Shown here: piece by piece, positions 1 to 7,794 of the stretch
Layout of the letters: each line of letters starts with the position of its first letter
How positions within the stretch are numbered: position 1 is the stretch's first letter
Assembly (NCBI RefSeq): GCF_010731895.1
Contig: NZ_AP022596.1
Coordinates: forward strand, 1,550,001 to 1,614,000
Direction of reading: 5' to 3'
From: Mycolicibacterium helvum
Lineage (GTDB): Bacteria; Actinomycetota; Actinomycetes; Mycobacteriales; Mycobacteriaceae
Length of the DNA stretch: 64,000 nucleotides
Position numbers and translations under genes: made by a program
Notes under the pieces: generated by a model
What the model saw: the letters and a program-made list of their open reading frames with translations, nothing else
The model's database searches: none
What the model was told of the DNA's origin: nothing

Positions 1-314
1 GACAGGGCCACCACCGGCACCGCCAGCACCGCCGAGCCGATAAGCCGGGGGCGAAGCTGCTCGGTCGGGACGTCGTGGTTCATGTGGTCGTGACCGTGGC
101 CCGAATGGTCGACCACCGAAGCCTGATAGCCGGTGGATTCCACAGCCTGGATCAGATCGCGCTCAGAGACCTGCGGCCCGTGTTCGACGTGCGCGCGCTC
201 GACGGCGAAGTTCACCGTGGCGTGCACACCCTCCAAGTCGTTGAGTCCGCGTTCGATCCGCGCAGCGCAGGACGCGCAGCTCATGCCGCTCAGCTGAAGG
301 TCGGTCGTCGTCAT
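1..314 (-). CDS. Heavy-metal (copper-type) P1B ATPase, N-terminal part, cut by window edge
   Basis: About 104 N-terminal residues are present; the rest lies before the window. The N-terminus is a heavy-metal-associated (HMA) domain with the metal-binding loop GMSCASC near residues 9-15. A His-rich linker (HSGHGHDHMNH) follows, then the start of a first membrane helix. HMA plus a His-rich linker plus a helix fits a P1B ATPase that exports Cu(I) across the plasma membrane, rather than a free CopZ-type chaperone. The ATG at 314 is preceded by CAAGGC and, six bases upstream, TATCAT, so a leaderless transcript is possible. A CsoR-like palindrome overlaps this promoter. Silver or another soft metal cannot be excluded from this fragment. 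Confidence 0.85.
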   Translation of the reverse strand, partial: MTTTDLQLSGMSCASCAARIERGLNDLEGVHATVNFAVERAHVEHGPQVSERDLIQAVESTGYQASVVDHSGHGHDHMNHDVPTEQLRPRLIGSAVLAVPVVAL

Positions 315-320
315 GCCTTG

Positions 321-326
321 ATGATA
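321..326 (-). promoter_or_regulatory. -10 box of the metal ATPase (leaderless type)
   Basis: On the minus strand TATCAT is followed by six bases and then the ATG at 314. This matches the mycobacterial TANNNT-N6/7-RTG pattern for leaderless mRNAs. It overlaps the start-proximal half of the CsoR-like palindrome. Confidence 0.5.
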
Positions 327-340
327 CCCCTAGGGGGTAT
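324..340. promoter_or_regulatory. CsoR/RicR-type copper operator
   Basis: ATACCCC-TAG-GGGGTAT is a perfect 7-bp inverted repeat with a 3-bp spacer. It has the form known for actinobacterial CsoR-family operators. It lies 10 bp upstream of the ATPase start and shares its edge with the -10 box, so a bound repressor would occlude RNA polymerase; Cu(I) would release it. Confidence 0.75.
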
Positions 341-361
341 GTTGTCCAGTGCTCTCCAAGC

Positions 362-490
362 TCACCACAACAAGACACGGAGATCCTCGTCCGGCGGCTC
401 AGGCTCGTCGGGTTCGGGCGGATCGGGATCCTCATCGGGATCGCTGGGCGGAGAAACCAACCACAAGTGCCGACGCTCACGGGCGGTCAC
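362..490 (-). CDS. Small acidic proline-rich protein, 42 aa, coupled to the GPP34 gene
   Basis: A GTG at 490 overlaps the TGA of the upstream GPP34 gene by four bases (GTGA), an arrangement typical of translational coupling. The frame encodes 42 residues: a short basic start (TARERRHLWLV), a central run built almost entirely of P, D and E, and a hydrophobic end (DLRVLLW). It stops before the copper operator. There is no separate ribosome binding site. I recognise no family. The one-sided composition and exact overlap favour a real small gene, but codon statistics on 43 codons are weak; it could also be the remnant of a longer acidic tail of the GPP34 protein. Confidence 0.45.
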   Translation of the reverse strand: MTARERRHLWLVSPPSDPDEDPDPPEPDEPEPPDEDLRVLLW

Positions 491-1140
491 AGCGACCGAC
501 TCTGTATCGCTTCGGCCAGCCCACACACCGGCGCGATGGCATGCCGCTCCAGTTGTTGCAGCCGACGCCGATCGGCAGTAGCCGCAAAGTCGGCCAGTCC
601 AGGCAGCTCAGCGTGGACTGCCAGCAATCCACAGGCCAGCAACCACGGCTCGGCCGACTTTCCCGCGATCGCGTTCCGAAGAGCCCCAACGACACCACCG
701 GCCAGAGCGCCGACCCGACATGCGTCATAGGGTTCCAGGGCCGCGGCGGGGACCTCTAGAACCGCAAGCCGGCCAGTGCGTAGCCAGCCCTCGGTGATCA
801 GCTGGTCACGCACCAAGGAAACGGCGCTACCGTGCTGTCCGGCGATCAGTTGTGCCCAAGTCGCCCGATTGTGGACACCGACCTGGGCGAACGCGGAACC
901 TAAGACCTGATCGTCAGGGCTGGCCGCTTTGCCCGGAACGGGGTGACCGTCGCGCTCCACCAAAAAACCCGTCAGGTAGAGCTCGGTCAACATTGCCGCA
1001 CCCAAGGCCAACCCGAACAGCGTGGAATCGTGGCTAGCGAATCGACCCCGCTTGGGGTCGAAAGCGAGCAAAAACAGCTGGCCGTGAAGCGTCGCCGGAA
1101 CATGCGAGACGTCGGATAGAAGACCGCCAATGCGCTCCAT
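487..1140 (-). CDS. GPP34 (Golgi phosphoprotein 3-like) family protein
   Basis: The 217-residue product carries the GPP34 signature: GQLFLLAFD near residue 20 followed by LFGLALGAAMLTELYL near 41-56, with an alpha-helical remainder ending in ERHAIAPVCGLAEAI. In eukaryotes the family binds phosphatidylinositol 4-phosphate; the actinobacterial members have no settled function. There is no signal peptide, so it is probably cytosolic or peripheral on the membrane. I chose the ATG at 1140 because GAGGAGGGGG lies just upstream; the open frame extends further but without a site. It is followed by a coupled 42-residue ORF and then, in the same direction, the copper ATPase. Confidence 0.8.
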   Translation of the reverse strand: MERIGGLLSDVSHVPATLHGQLFLLAFDPKRGRFASHDSTLFGLALGAAMLTELYLTGFLVERDGHPVPGKAASPDDQVLGSAFAQVGVHNRATWAQLIAGQHGSAVSLVRDQLITEGWLRTGRLAVLEVPAAALEPYDACRVGALAGGVVGALRNAIAGKSAEPWLLACGLLAVHAELPGLADFAATADRRRLQQLERHAIAPVCGLAEAIQSRSL

Positions 1141-1365
1141 GCCCCCTCCTCGCTGCCCGCCTCTGCGTCGACTCAAATTCCAAGTTGTCGCAGAACAGGT
1201 TCGAGACTCACCCCCCAACCGGGCAACGGCACCGCCGCTCCGGCTGAAACAACTGTCCCGCAAGTACCGCAAAACGTCATGCGTATCCCACTACTTCACT
1301 TTTCCCCGAACCACGTGCACGCCGGTGGGACAATGAACGAGGGCAACGAAGAAACGGTGACCGGC

Positions 1366-2511
1366 ATGACTCTGACGCACATCGAGCAGCGGTCCGAACC
1401 GACCGAACACATCGCCGTGCGGTGCGTGGATTCCGACGTCCACCCCGTACCGCGACGCGGGGTGCTGATCGACTACATACCCGAGCCCTGGCGCTCGAAA
1501 TACTTCCTCTCCCACCCCGTCGGCGAACAGATCTACTACGACGCCCCCGACTACGCGCACGCGTTCGCGATGCGCACCGATACCTTCCCCGACGACGGCG
1601 AGTTCGCCGGTAGCGACCCTGACCTGGCATTTCGCCAGCTGATCATGGAGGCAGGCGCCGATATCGCCATCCTGGAACCGCTGGCCCCCGGCGCACGGCT
1701 CGCCCAGGCGACACAGGCCGCGGCGATCGCCACCAACCTCTGGCTCGACGAGCACTGGCTGGACAGCAAGACCAACTGGCACCAGCGTTGGCGCGGATCG
1801 ATCTCGGTGGCCATCGAGGACCCCGACGGGGCGGCCCGCGAGATCGAGAAGTGGGCCGGCCACCCCTACATGTCACAGGTCCTGATCAAGGCTGAACCCC
1901 GCCCGTCGTGGGGTGATCCGAAGTACGACCCGATCTGGGCGGCCGCCACCACACACGACATCACGGTGAGCTGCCATCTGGGCCGCGGTAAGTATGAGAA
2001 CCTGCCCATCCCACCGGTCGGTTTGCCCAGCTACAACCACGATTTCATGGTCAGCTACTCGCTACTGGCCGCCAACCAGGTGATGAGCCTGATCTTCGAC
2101 GGAGTCTTCGACCGCTACCCCACCCTGCGCATCGTGTTCGTCGAGCACGCCTTCAGCTGGATCCTGCCGCTGATGTGGCGCATGGACGCCCTCTACTCCG
2201 CGCGCAAGTCCTGGCTGGACATCACGCGCAAACCGTCCGAGTACGTCAAAGAACACATCAAATTCACCACCCAGCCCCTGGACTACCCCGAAGACAAAAC
2301 CGAACTGCTACGGGCCTTCGAATGGATGGAATGCGAGAAGATCCTGCTCTTCTCCTCCGACTACCCGCACTGGACGTACGACGACCCACGCTGGCTGATC
2401 AAACACCTGCCCGAGCACGCGCGCGACGCGGTGATGTGGCGCAACGGTGTGCAGACCTACAAGCTGCCTACGTCAGTTCCTGTACTGGAAGGTCAGACGC
2501 GGGTGTTCTGA
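1366..2511 (+). CDS. Amidohydrolase family protein (metal-dependent TIM barrel)
   Basis: The product of about 381 residues starts with the CVDSDVHPVPRRG motif, a D-x-D-x-H variant of the first metal-binding strand of amidohydrolase-2 enzymes (ACMSD/uracil-decarboxylase type). FSSDYPHW near the C-terminus supplies the late metal/catalytic Asp, and EHAFSWILPLMWRMD is the usual helix after strand six. Such enzymes hydrolyse or decarboxylate cyclic acids; the substrate is not predictable here. Starts at 1333 (ATG) or 1357 (GTG) are also in frame and none has a strong ribosome binding site; 1366 is chosen because the text after it matches family-like N-termini. Its 3' end overlaps the next, opposite gene by 44 bp. 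Confidence 0.85.
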   Translation: MTLTHIEQRSEPTEHIAVRCVDSDVHPVPRRGVLIDYIPEPWRSKYFLSHPVGEQIYYDAPDYAHAFAMRTDTFPDDGEFAGSDPDLAFRQLIMEAGADIAILEPLAPGARLAQATQAAAIATNLWLDEHWLDSKTNWHQRWRGSISVAIEDPDGAAREIEKWAGHPYMSQVLIKAEPRPSWGDPKYDPIWAAATTHDITVSCHLGRGKYENLPIPPVGLPSYNHDFMVSYSLLAANQVMSLIFDGVFDRYPTLRIVFVEHAFSWILPLMWRMDALYSARKSWLDITRKPSEYVKEHIKFTTQPLDYPEDKTELLRAFEWMECEKILLFSSDYPHWTYDDPRWLIKHLPEHARDAVMWRNGVQTYKLPTSVPVLEGQTRVF

Positions 2512-2755
2512 GCGTCACGCCACGAGCGCGCCTGGCCCGCACCAGACCGGCCACGCCCAGCACCGCCAGCACGCCGGCCGCGGTCACCAGAGCCCAGGTC
2601 AACATCATCAGCGGCGGGTCGTAGGCAGCCGAGGTCGTCGACGGCTGACCGTCGGCGACCGGCGCCACGAAGACCACGCTACGGACCTGCAGGCCGGTGA
2701 TCACCGCGCCGGCCAGCGCCAGCGCGGCCAGCACCAGCTGGATGACATGCCTCAT
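2468..2755 (-). CDS. Small two-helix membrane protein
   Basis: The 95-residue product has an N-terminal membrane helix (about residues 4-22), a loop of some 25 polar residues (GQPSTTSAAYD), a second helix (about 46-70) and a basic cytosolic tail (RARRARG). The ATG at 2755 overlaps the TGA of the upstream gene by four bases (ATGA), so it is the last gene of the hemA-C-D-B cluster string. In M. tuberculosis small membrane genes (Rv0513, Rv0514) sit at this place. No function is recognised. Its last 44 bp lie inside the convergent amidohydrolase gene. Confidence 0.7.
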   Translation of the reverse strand: MRHVIQLVLAALALAGAVITGLQVRSVVFVAPVADGQPSTTSAAYDPPLMMLTWALVTAAGVLAVLGVAGLVRARRARGVTLRTPASDLPVQELT

Positions 2756-3258
2756 AGGGTGCTCGCCGCCTTGCCCTCGACCAGATCGGTGAGGGCGGCC
2801 CGCAAGCCCCGGTGGTTTCGCGCCCACGCCTGCGCGGTGCGCTTCCCGGTGAGCTCGACGCCGATCCCGGTGCGGCCGCGGGGCACCCCGGACAATTCAC
2901 CCAGCGCCCGCGAGGTCTGCCACTTCTCCAGCGGCTCACGAGATTTCACGGAATGCTCCGCCACGGGGAACACCCTCACGATGTCACTCAAGGGGGTGAC
3001 CTCGGCGCCCTGCCGCAAGGCATTCCGGGTCAGCTCGACGCTGGTGTGGATCCGTGCGGCCTTGACCTGCAGGCCCAGGAACCCCGTCACCAACACCAGG
3101 AAGATCAGCGGGACCCAGGGCTGGAAGCCCACCCCGCCCTTGAACTGGATCAGCAGCATCGCGACCGCTGCCGCTGGCCCGGCCACCAGCCAGTACCAGC
3201 TGGCACCGCTCTCATAGAACAGCCGTTCCGGCTGTTCAAGCGGCTGATCCTCAAGCAT
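2752..3258 (-). CDS. Conserved membrane protein with cytosolic C-terminal domain
   Basis: The 168-residue product has a short cytosolic start (MLEDQPLEQPERLFYESGASW), two membrane helices at about 23-38 and 49-65, then a roughly 100-residue soluble part containing VELTRNALRQGAEVTPLSDIVRVFP, which reads like the beta strands of a small membrane-associated domain. I cannot name the family with confidence. It overlaps the upstream gene by 7 bp and the downstream gene by 4 bp, so four membrane genes here form one transcription unit with hemB. Confidence 0.7.
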   Translation of the reverse strand: MLEDQPLEQPERLFYESGASWYWLVAGPAAAVAMLLIQFKGGVGFQPWVPLIFLVLVTGFLGLQVKAARIHTSVELTRNALRQGAEVTPLSDIVRVFPVAEHSVKSREPLEKWQTSRALGELSGVPRGRTGIGVELTGKRTAQAWARNHRGLRAALTDLVEGKAASTL

Positions 3259-3646
3259 TGGACTCCGGCTCGTCGCCCGATTGGTACCACTGCTGTGCGG
3301 CGGGACGCATCACCAAGACGGCCGCGATTATCACCAGGACCAAGATAAACAACCACACCAGACCACTGGTCATCACCGAAAAAAGCGCCAACAGCACCGA
3401 CAGCGCGACCGACAGCGCGACCGCCGCGCGCCGGAACCGAGTGTCGCCGCTACGGGTACGCCCGGCCAGATAACTCAACAACGCTCCGCTGACAATCCAC
3501 AGCACGCCGACGCCTCGGAAGAACACCGGCACCGCATCACGCGACAACAACAACAGCAGGCCGGCCATGATCAGCAGGATCGCCGCCGCCAGCCAGCACC
3601 AGAAGGCTATGGAAACGAGACGCGGCCTGGGTTCGGTTGCGGTCAT
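3251..3646 (-). CDS. Four-helix small membrane protein
   Basis: The 131-residue product contains four predicted membrane helices (about 11-33, 40-60, 71-90 and 93-110) joined by short loops and ends in a charged tail (YQSGDEPESNA). No catalytic motif is visible. The ATG at 3646 has weak upstream pairing to the ribosome. It lies between two other small membrane genes in the same direction, in the string following hemB; function unknown. Confidence 0.7.
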   Translation of the reverse strand: MTATEPRPRLVSIAFWCWLAAAILLIMAGLLLLLSRDAVPVFFRGVGVLWIVSGALLSYLAGRTRSGDTRFRRAAVALSVALSVLLALFSVMTSGLVWLFILVLVIIAAVLVMRPAAQQWYQSGDEPESNA

Positions 3647-3666
3647 GGTCGGGCCAGCCTATCGGG

Positions 3667-4089
3667 TCACTTGGTGAAGAACCCGTGCGCGTCCTTCCGG
3701 TGCAACAGAACGGCGCCGCCCATGATCAGCACCGAGCCGATGATGCCGGTGACGGCAAAGATCACCGCCTGCGCGGTCTCGCGCTCGGTACTGAACAGAC
3801 TGGCCCCGGTGTAGATGACGGTGGCCACCCCGCCACCGGTCAGCACGGTACGCGTCCAGCGATACCCGGACCGCATCAAGAACAGGAAGGTCAGCACCAG
3901 GGCGGCCATCATCAGCGCGAACAGCACGGTGACACCGATGACCAGGACCGAGGCGTGCTTGCTCCCGGCGAAGTAGGCGTCGGCGAGGTAGCCGGTCACC
4001 ATCAACGGCAGCGCGATCAGCCACAGCCAGAATCCGGTGTCGACATCATCCGGGCGCGCGGGAGCCTCGGGCGGCGGTTGGTGGGTCAC
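3667..4089 (-). CDS. Small membrane protein downstream of hemB
   Basis: Starting at GTG 4089, which has a good GAGGTGG site 5 bases upstream, the product is 140 residues: a Pro-rich cytosolic start (THQPPPEAPARPDD), then four hydrophobic segments (about 20-37, 46-72, 82-97 and 107-128) and a polar end. An earlier GTG at 4143 is in frame but has no ribosome binding site. It follows hemB by 61 bp. No family recognised; position matches a conserved membrane gene after hemB in other mycobacteria. Confidence 0.7.
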   Translation of the reverse strand: MTHQPPPEAPARPDDVDTGFWLWLIALPLMVTGYLADAYFAGSKHASVLVIGVTVLFALMMAALVLTFLFLMRSGYRWTRTVLTGGGVATVIYTGASLFSTERETAQAVIFAVTGIIGSVLIMGGAVLLHRKDAHGFFTK

Positions 4090-4150
4090 GCCGCCACCTC
4101 GCAAGCGAGGGCGCGGCGTGTCCGCCCATGGTTCGCTCCGCACGCGTCGC

Positions 4151-5140
4151 TCACGCCAGCCAGCCCGCGACGTCGGCAGCCCAGTAGGTCAAGACGATGT
4201 CGGCGCCGGCCCGCCGGATGCTGGTCAGCGACTCCAGCGCGGCGGCCCGCCCGTCGATCCATCCGTTGGCCGCGGCCGCGCTGATCATCGCGTACTCCCC
4301 CGATACCTGGTAGGCGGCAACGGGTACGGGCGAGACATCGGCGGCCGCACGCACGATGTCCAGGTATGCCATCGCGGGCTTGACCATGATGATGTCGGCA
4401 CCCTCATCGATGTCGAGGGTGATCTCGCGTAACGCTTCTCGCGCGTTACCACTGTCCTGCTGATAGGTCCGCCGATCCCCCTGCAGGCTCGAGGCGACCG
4501 CATCGCGGAACGGCCCATAGAACGCGGACGCGAACTTCGCCGCATAAGCCAGGATCAGCACATCGGTGAAACCCGCCGCGTCGAGCCCGTCCCGGATGGC
4601 GGCGACCTGACCGTCCATCATGCCGCTCGGTCCGACCACCCGGGCACCCGATTCCGCCTGTGCCACAGCAAGTTTGACGTACTGCGCGTTGGTGGCTTCG
4701 TTATCGACGCGGCCACGGGCGTCGAGCACACCGCAGTGACCGTGATCGGTGAACTCATCAAGGCAGGTGTCGGCCATCAGTACGGTGTCATCGCCGAGGT
4801 CCTTGGCCAGGTCACGCAGAGCGACGTTGAGGATCCCGTCCGGGTCGACACCGCAGGATCCCAGGGCGTCCTTGTCCGTCTCGCGCGGCACCCCGAACAA
4901 CATCAGCCCACCGACACCTGCGCCGACGGCCTGCTCGGCGGCGCGGCGCAACGAGTCCCGCGTGTGCTGGTGAACACCGGGCATGGACGCGATCGGCTGC
5001 GGCTCGTCGATCCCGTCGACGACGAACATCGGGAGCACCAGATGCCGTGGCTCTAAGGAGGTCTCGGCAGCCAACCGGCGCAGTGCCGGAGTTGAGCGCA
5101 GCCGACGAGGGCGCTGTCGTGGATAGCCGGGCAAGGTCAT
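4151..5140 (-). CDS. hemB: Porphobilinogen synthase (delta-aminolevulinic acid dehydratase)
   Basis: A full-length 329-residue HemB condenses two 5-aminolevulinate molecules to porphobilinogen in the cytosol. The Schiff-base lysines are visible as K202 in AYAAKFASAFYGPFR and K254 in MVKPAMAYLD. The metal loop reads DTCLDEFTDHGHCG: C126 and C136 are kept but the middle cysteine of the three-Cys zinc site is D128. The gene is third of the haem string after hemA-hemC-hemD, 11 bp downstream of the hemD stop, and is read through into the small membrane genes. Confidence 0.97.
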   Translation of the reverse strand: MTLPGYPRQRPRRLRSTPALRRLAAETSLEPRHLVLPMFVVDGIDEPQPIASMPGVHQHTRDSLRRAAEQAVGAGVGGLMLFGVPRETDKDALGSCGVDPDGILNVALRDLAKDLGDDTVLMADTCLDEFTDHGHCGVLDARGRVDNEATNAQYVKLAVAQAESGARVVGPSGMMDGQVAAIRDGLDAAGFTDVLILAYAAKFASAFYGPFRDAVASSLQGDRRTYQQDSGNAREALREITLDIDEGADIIMVKPAMAYLDIVRAAADVSPVPVAAYQVSGEYAMISAAAANGWIDGRAAALESLTSIRRAGADIVLTYWAADVAGWLA

Positions 5141-5151
5141 GCCTTATCTGT

Positions 5152-6813
5152 TTAGCGGCGCCGGCTCTTCTTGCGCGGCGGCGGCAGCGCACCCTCGGCA
5201 CGCAGCCGGGCGGCATGCTCGGCCAGCGAATCGACCAGCGCACCCACGGCCGCCGTCTCGGGCTGAACATCGACCCGCAGGCCGAACTCCGCGGCCGTCT
5301 CCGCCGTCTTCGGTCCGATACATGCCACGATCGTGCGGGCGTGCGGCTTACCCGCGATGCCGACCAAGTTGCGCACCGTCGAGCTGGAGGTGAAGCACAC
5401 GGCGTCGAACCCGCCGGTCTTGATCATCTCGCGGGTCTCGGCCGGCGGCGGTGCCGCGCGCACGGTGCGGTAGGCGGTCACGTCCTCGATTTCCCAGCCA
5501 CGGTCGCGTAGGCCCTCGGCCAGGGTCTCGGTGGCGATATCGGCGCGCGGCAGCAGCACCCGGTTGACCGGATCGAAAATGCTGTCGTACTCCGGGAATT
5601 CGTCGAGCAGGCCCAACGAGGACTGCTCGCCGGATGGCACCAGCTCAGGGCTCACGCCGAAGGCCCGCACCCGGTCGGCCGTCGATTCGCCGACGCAGGC
5701 GATCTTGACACCGGAGAAGGCTCGGGCGTCCAGGCCGAACTCGCCGAACTTCTCCCACACCGCACGCACCGCGTTGGTGGAGGTGAACACCACCCACTGA
5801 TAGCGGCCGTCGACCAAACCCTTGACGGCCCTTTCCATTTGGGCCGGGCTGCGCGGCGGCTCGACGGCGATGGTAGGTACCTCGATGGGCAGCGCACCAT
5901 GGCCGACCAGCCGGTCGCTCATCTCGCCGGCCTGGTCCTTGGTGCGCGGCACCAGCACGGTCCAGCCGTACAGGGCCCGGCTCTCCCACCAGTTCAGCTT
6001 CGCGCGGTGGGCCACGGTCTTGCCGATGGTGGCCACCAGGGTGCCGGTCAACGGGCCGGCCGGATCGCTGTTGCAGGCCAGGGTCGCGCGGTCGGTCAGC
6101 CCGTTCAGGGTGGTCTCGACCGATCGTTGCGCACAGGTGGTTCCGTGGGAGGTGACCACGCACGGCGTGCCGTCGGCCAGGCCGTACTCGATCAGCGTGC
6201 GGGCGGCCTCGGGCAGGTGCGAGGCGCTCGCGGTCAGGATCAGCGGGCCGGGGGCGGCGGCCAGCGCTGCCCAGTCGACCTCGCCGCGCACGTCGGCGAC
6301 GGTGTGCGCCGACCCCAGCGGCAACCCCGCGTAGGTCGGCACCGCGCTGGTGGCGGGCAGGCCCGGCACGATCTCGAACTCGGCGTGGGTGCGGGCCACC
6401 GCATTCACCTCGGTGATCACCGAGTCGATCGACAGCGGGTCACCGGCGACCAGGCGCACCACATCGAAGCCGGTCTTGGCCTCGTTCACCAGGGTCTTGG
6501 CCACCTCAGCGGGGTCACCGAGCGCGGGGCGGATGTCGGGACCAACCAAGACGATCGGCGACGCGGTCTCGTTCTGGCCGTCGGCAGGTGCGCCGTCCGG
6601 CGCCGGGGCGGGACCAACCGCGGGTGGCAGGTCGATGCCGACCACTGCCAGCACGGCCTGCGGCACGTCCGGGTCGGTGAACACCAGCGCGGCATTGGCC
6701 AAAACGGTGCGGGCGCGCGTCGTCAGCAGGTTGGGGTCGCCTGGACCCGCGCCGACGAACGTGATGTGTCCCGGCTTCGCCTTACGTCCCCGACCGCTCA
6801 CATGCCCAGTCAT
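5152..6813 (-). CDS. hemD: Fused uroporphyrinogen-III C-methyltransferase / uroporphyrinogen-III synthase
   Basis: The 553-residue protein joins two enzymes. Residues about 15-270 are a CobA/SUMT-like tetrapyrrole methylase (VGAGPGDPNLLT at 20-31, GLPATSAVP near 151). Residues about 282-540 are HemD, which closes and inverts ring D to give uroporphyrinogen III (VLVPRTKDQAG, FTSTNAVRAVWE, FTSSSTVRNL). The tail is Arg/Lys-rich (PPPRKKSRRR). The ATG at 6813 follows hemC by 4 bp with GGAGTG in the hemC end as its ribosome site; an upstream in-frame extension lacks one. The fusion is the usual mycobacterial arrangement and would supply both haem and sirohaem/B12 branches. Confidence 0.95.
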   Translation of the reverse strand: MTGHVSGRGRKAKPGHITFVGAGPGDPNLLTTRARTVLANAALVFTDPDVPQAVLAVVGIDLPPAVGPAPAPDGAPADGQNETASPIVLVGPDIRPALGDPAEVAKTLVNEAKTGFDVVRLVAGDPLSIDSVITEVNAVARTHAEFEIVPGLPATSAVPTYAGLPLGSAHTVADVRGEVDWAALAAAPGPLILTASASHLPEAARTLIEYGLADGTPCVVTSHGTTCAQRSVETTLNGLTDRATLACNSDPAGPLTGTLVATIGKTVAHRAKLNWWESRALYGWTVLVPRTKDQAGEMSDRLVGHGALPIEVPTIAVEPPRSPAQMERAVKGLVDGRYQWVVFTSTNAVRAVWEKFGEFGLDARAFSGVKIACVGESTADRVRAFGVSPELVPSGEQSSLGLLDEFPEYDSIFDPVNRVLLPRADIATETLAEGLRDRGWEIEDVTAYRTVRAAPPPAETREMIKTGGFDAVCFTSSSTVRNLVGIAGKPHARTIVACIGPKTAETAAEFGLRVDVQPETAAVGALVDSLAEHAARLRAEGALPPPRKKSRRR

Positions 6814-6817
6814 CGTT

Positions 6818-7789
6818 TCACTCCCGCTCCACCGCATCATCGCGGAGTTGTACCGACATGACTTCGCGCGCACCGAGTTCGAACAACTCCGCGGCCACCG
6901 AGAGCCCCAGCTCTACGGGTCGGCCGGGAGTGCCGATACCGGACGCACGAATCACGTCGGATCCGTCTGCTGCCGCCACGCAGGCGCGCAGCGACAACTC
7001 GTCGAAGACGCGGCCGTCGTCATCGATGGACTCGACCACTTCGGCGATCGCGCCCACCGGTGCGGAACAACCCGCCTCCAGTTCGGCCAGCAGGACTCGC
7101 TCGGCGGTGACCGCGGCGCGGGTGTCGGGATCGTCCAACTCTCCCAACAGCGCCACGAGCTCGGTATCGCCCGCGCGGCACTCGACCGCAAGCGCACCTT
7201 GAGCCGGCGCTGGCAACATCTGCACCGGCTCCAGCGTCTCGGTGACATCGCCGAGTCGTCCGATGCGGGCCAGGCCCGCCCGGGCTACCACGATGGCGTC
7301 GAGATCACCACTGCTTACCCTGTTCAACCTGGTATCTAGGTTGCCTCTTAGGGGGCGAATTTCCAAACCGAGACCCAGTGCTCTAAGCTGCGCCGCCCGC
7401 CGCACGGAGCTCGTGCCGATCACCGAGCCCGCCGGCAACTCCCCCAACACCATCCCGTCGCGGGCCACCAACGCGTCGCGGGCGTCCTCCCGGCGAGGGA
7501 TCGCGGCGATGGCGAACCGGTCGTCGGATGCCGTCGGCAAATCCTTATATGAGTGCACAGCCATGTCCACGCGGCCGTCGGCGATCGCTTCGCGCAGGGC
7601 GGCGGTGAACACGCCCACCCCAATCTCGGCGACTGGTTTGTCAGATCGGTCACCCTCGGTGCTGATGATGACCAGCTCGGCGGGATGCCCTCGCTCGATG
7701 AGTTGATCTCTAATGGTCCCGGCCTGCGTTGTCGCCAGCAGACTGCCCCGGGTGCCGATCCGGATTACCGCGTCGTTACTGCCGGCCAA
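6818..7789 (-). CDS. hemC: Hydroxymethylbilane synthase (porphobilinogen deaminase)
   Basis: The 323-residue enzyme polymerises four porphobilinogen units. Visible landmarks are the start [14 protein letters not shown], the Arg-rich cofactor pocket ([22 protein letters not shown]) and the dipyrromethane-bearing Cys241 in [10 protein letters not shown]. No ATG lies near the conserved N-terminus; the only usable start is TTG at 7789, five bases after the hemA stop, so translation is probably coupled to hemA. An ATG start would delete the first strand. Confidence 0.96.
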   Translation of the reverse strand: MAGSNDAVIRIGTRGSLLATTQAGTIRDQLIERGHPAELVIISTEGDRSDKPVAEIGVGVFTAALREAIADGRVDMAVHSYKDLPTASDDRFAIAAIPRREDARDALVARDGMVLGELPAGSVIGTSSVRRAAQLRALGLGLEIRPLRGNLDTRLNRVSSGDLDAIVVARAGLARIGRLGDVTETLEPVQMLPAPAQGALAVECRAGDTELVALLGELDDPDTRAAVTAERVLLAELEAGCSAPVGAIAEVVESIDDDGRVFDELSLRACVAAADGSDVIRASGIGTPGRPVELGLSVAAELFELGAREVMSVQLRDDAVERE

Positions 7790-7794
7790 CCGTA

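Noticed and set aside
4090..4143. Upstream GTG start for the membrane gene after hemB
   Set aside because: No ribosome binding site, whereas GTG 4089 has GAGGTGG.
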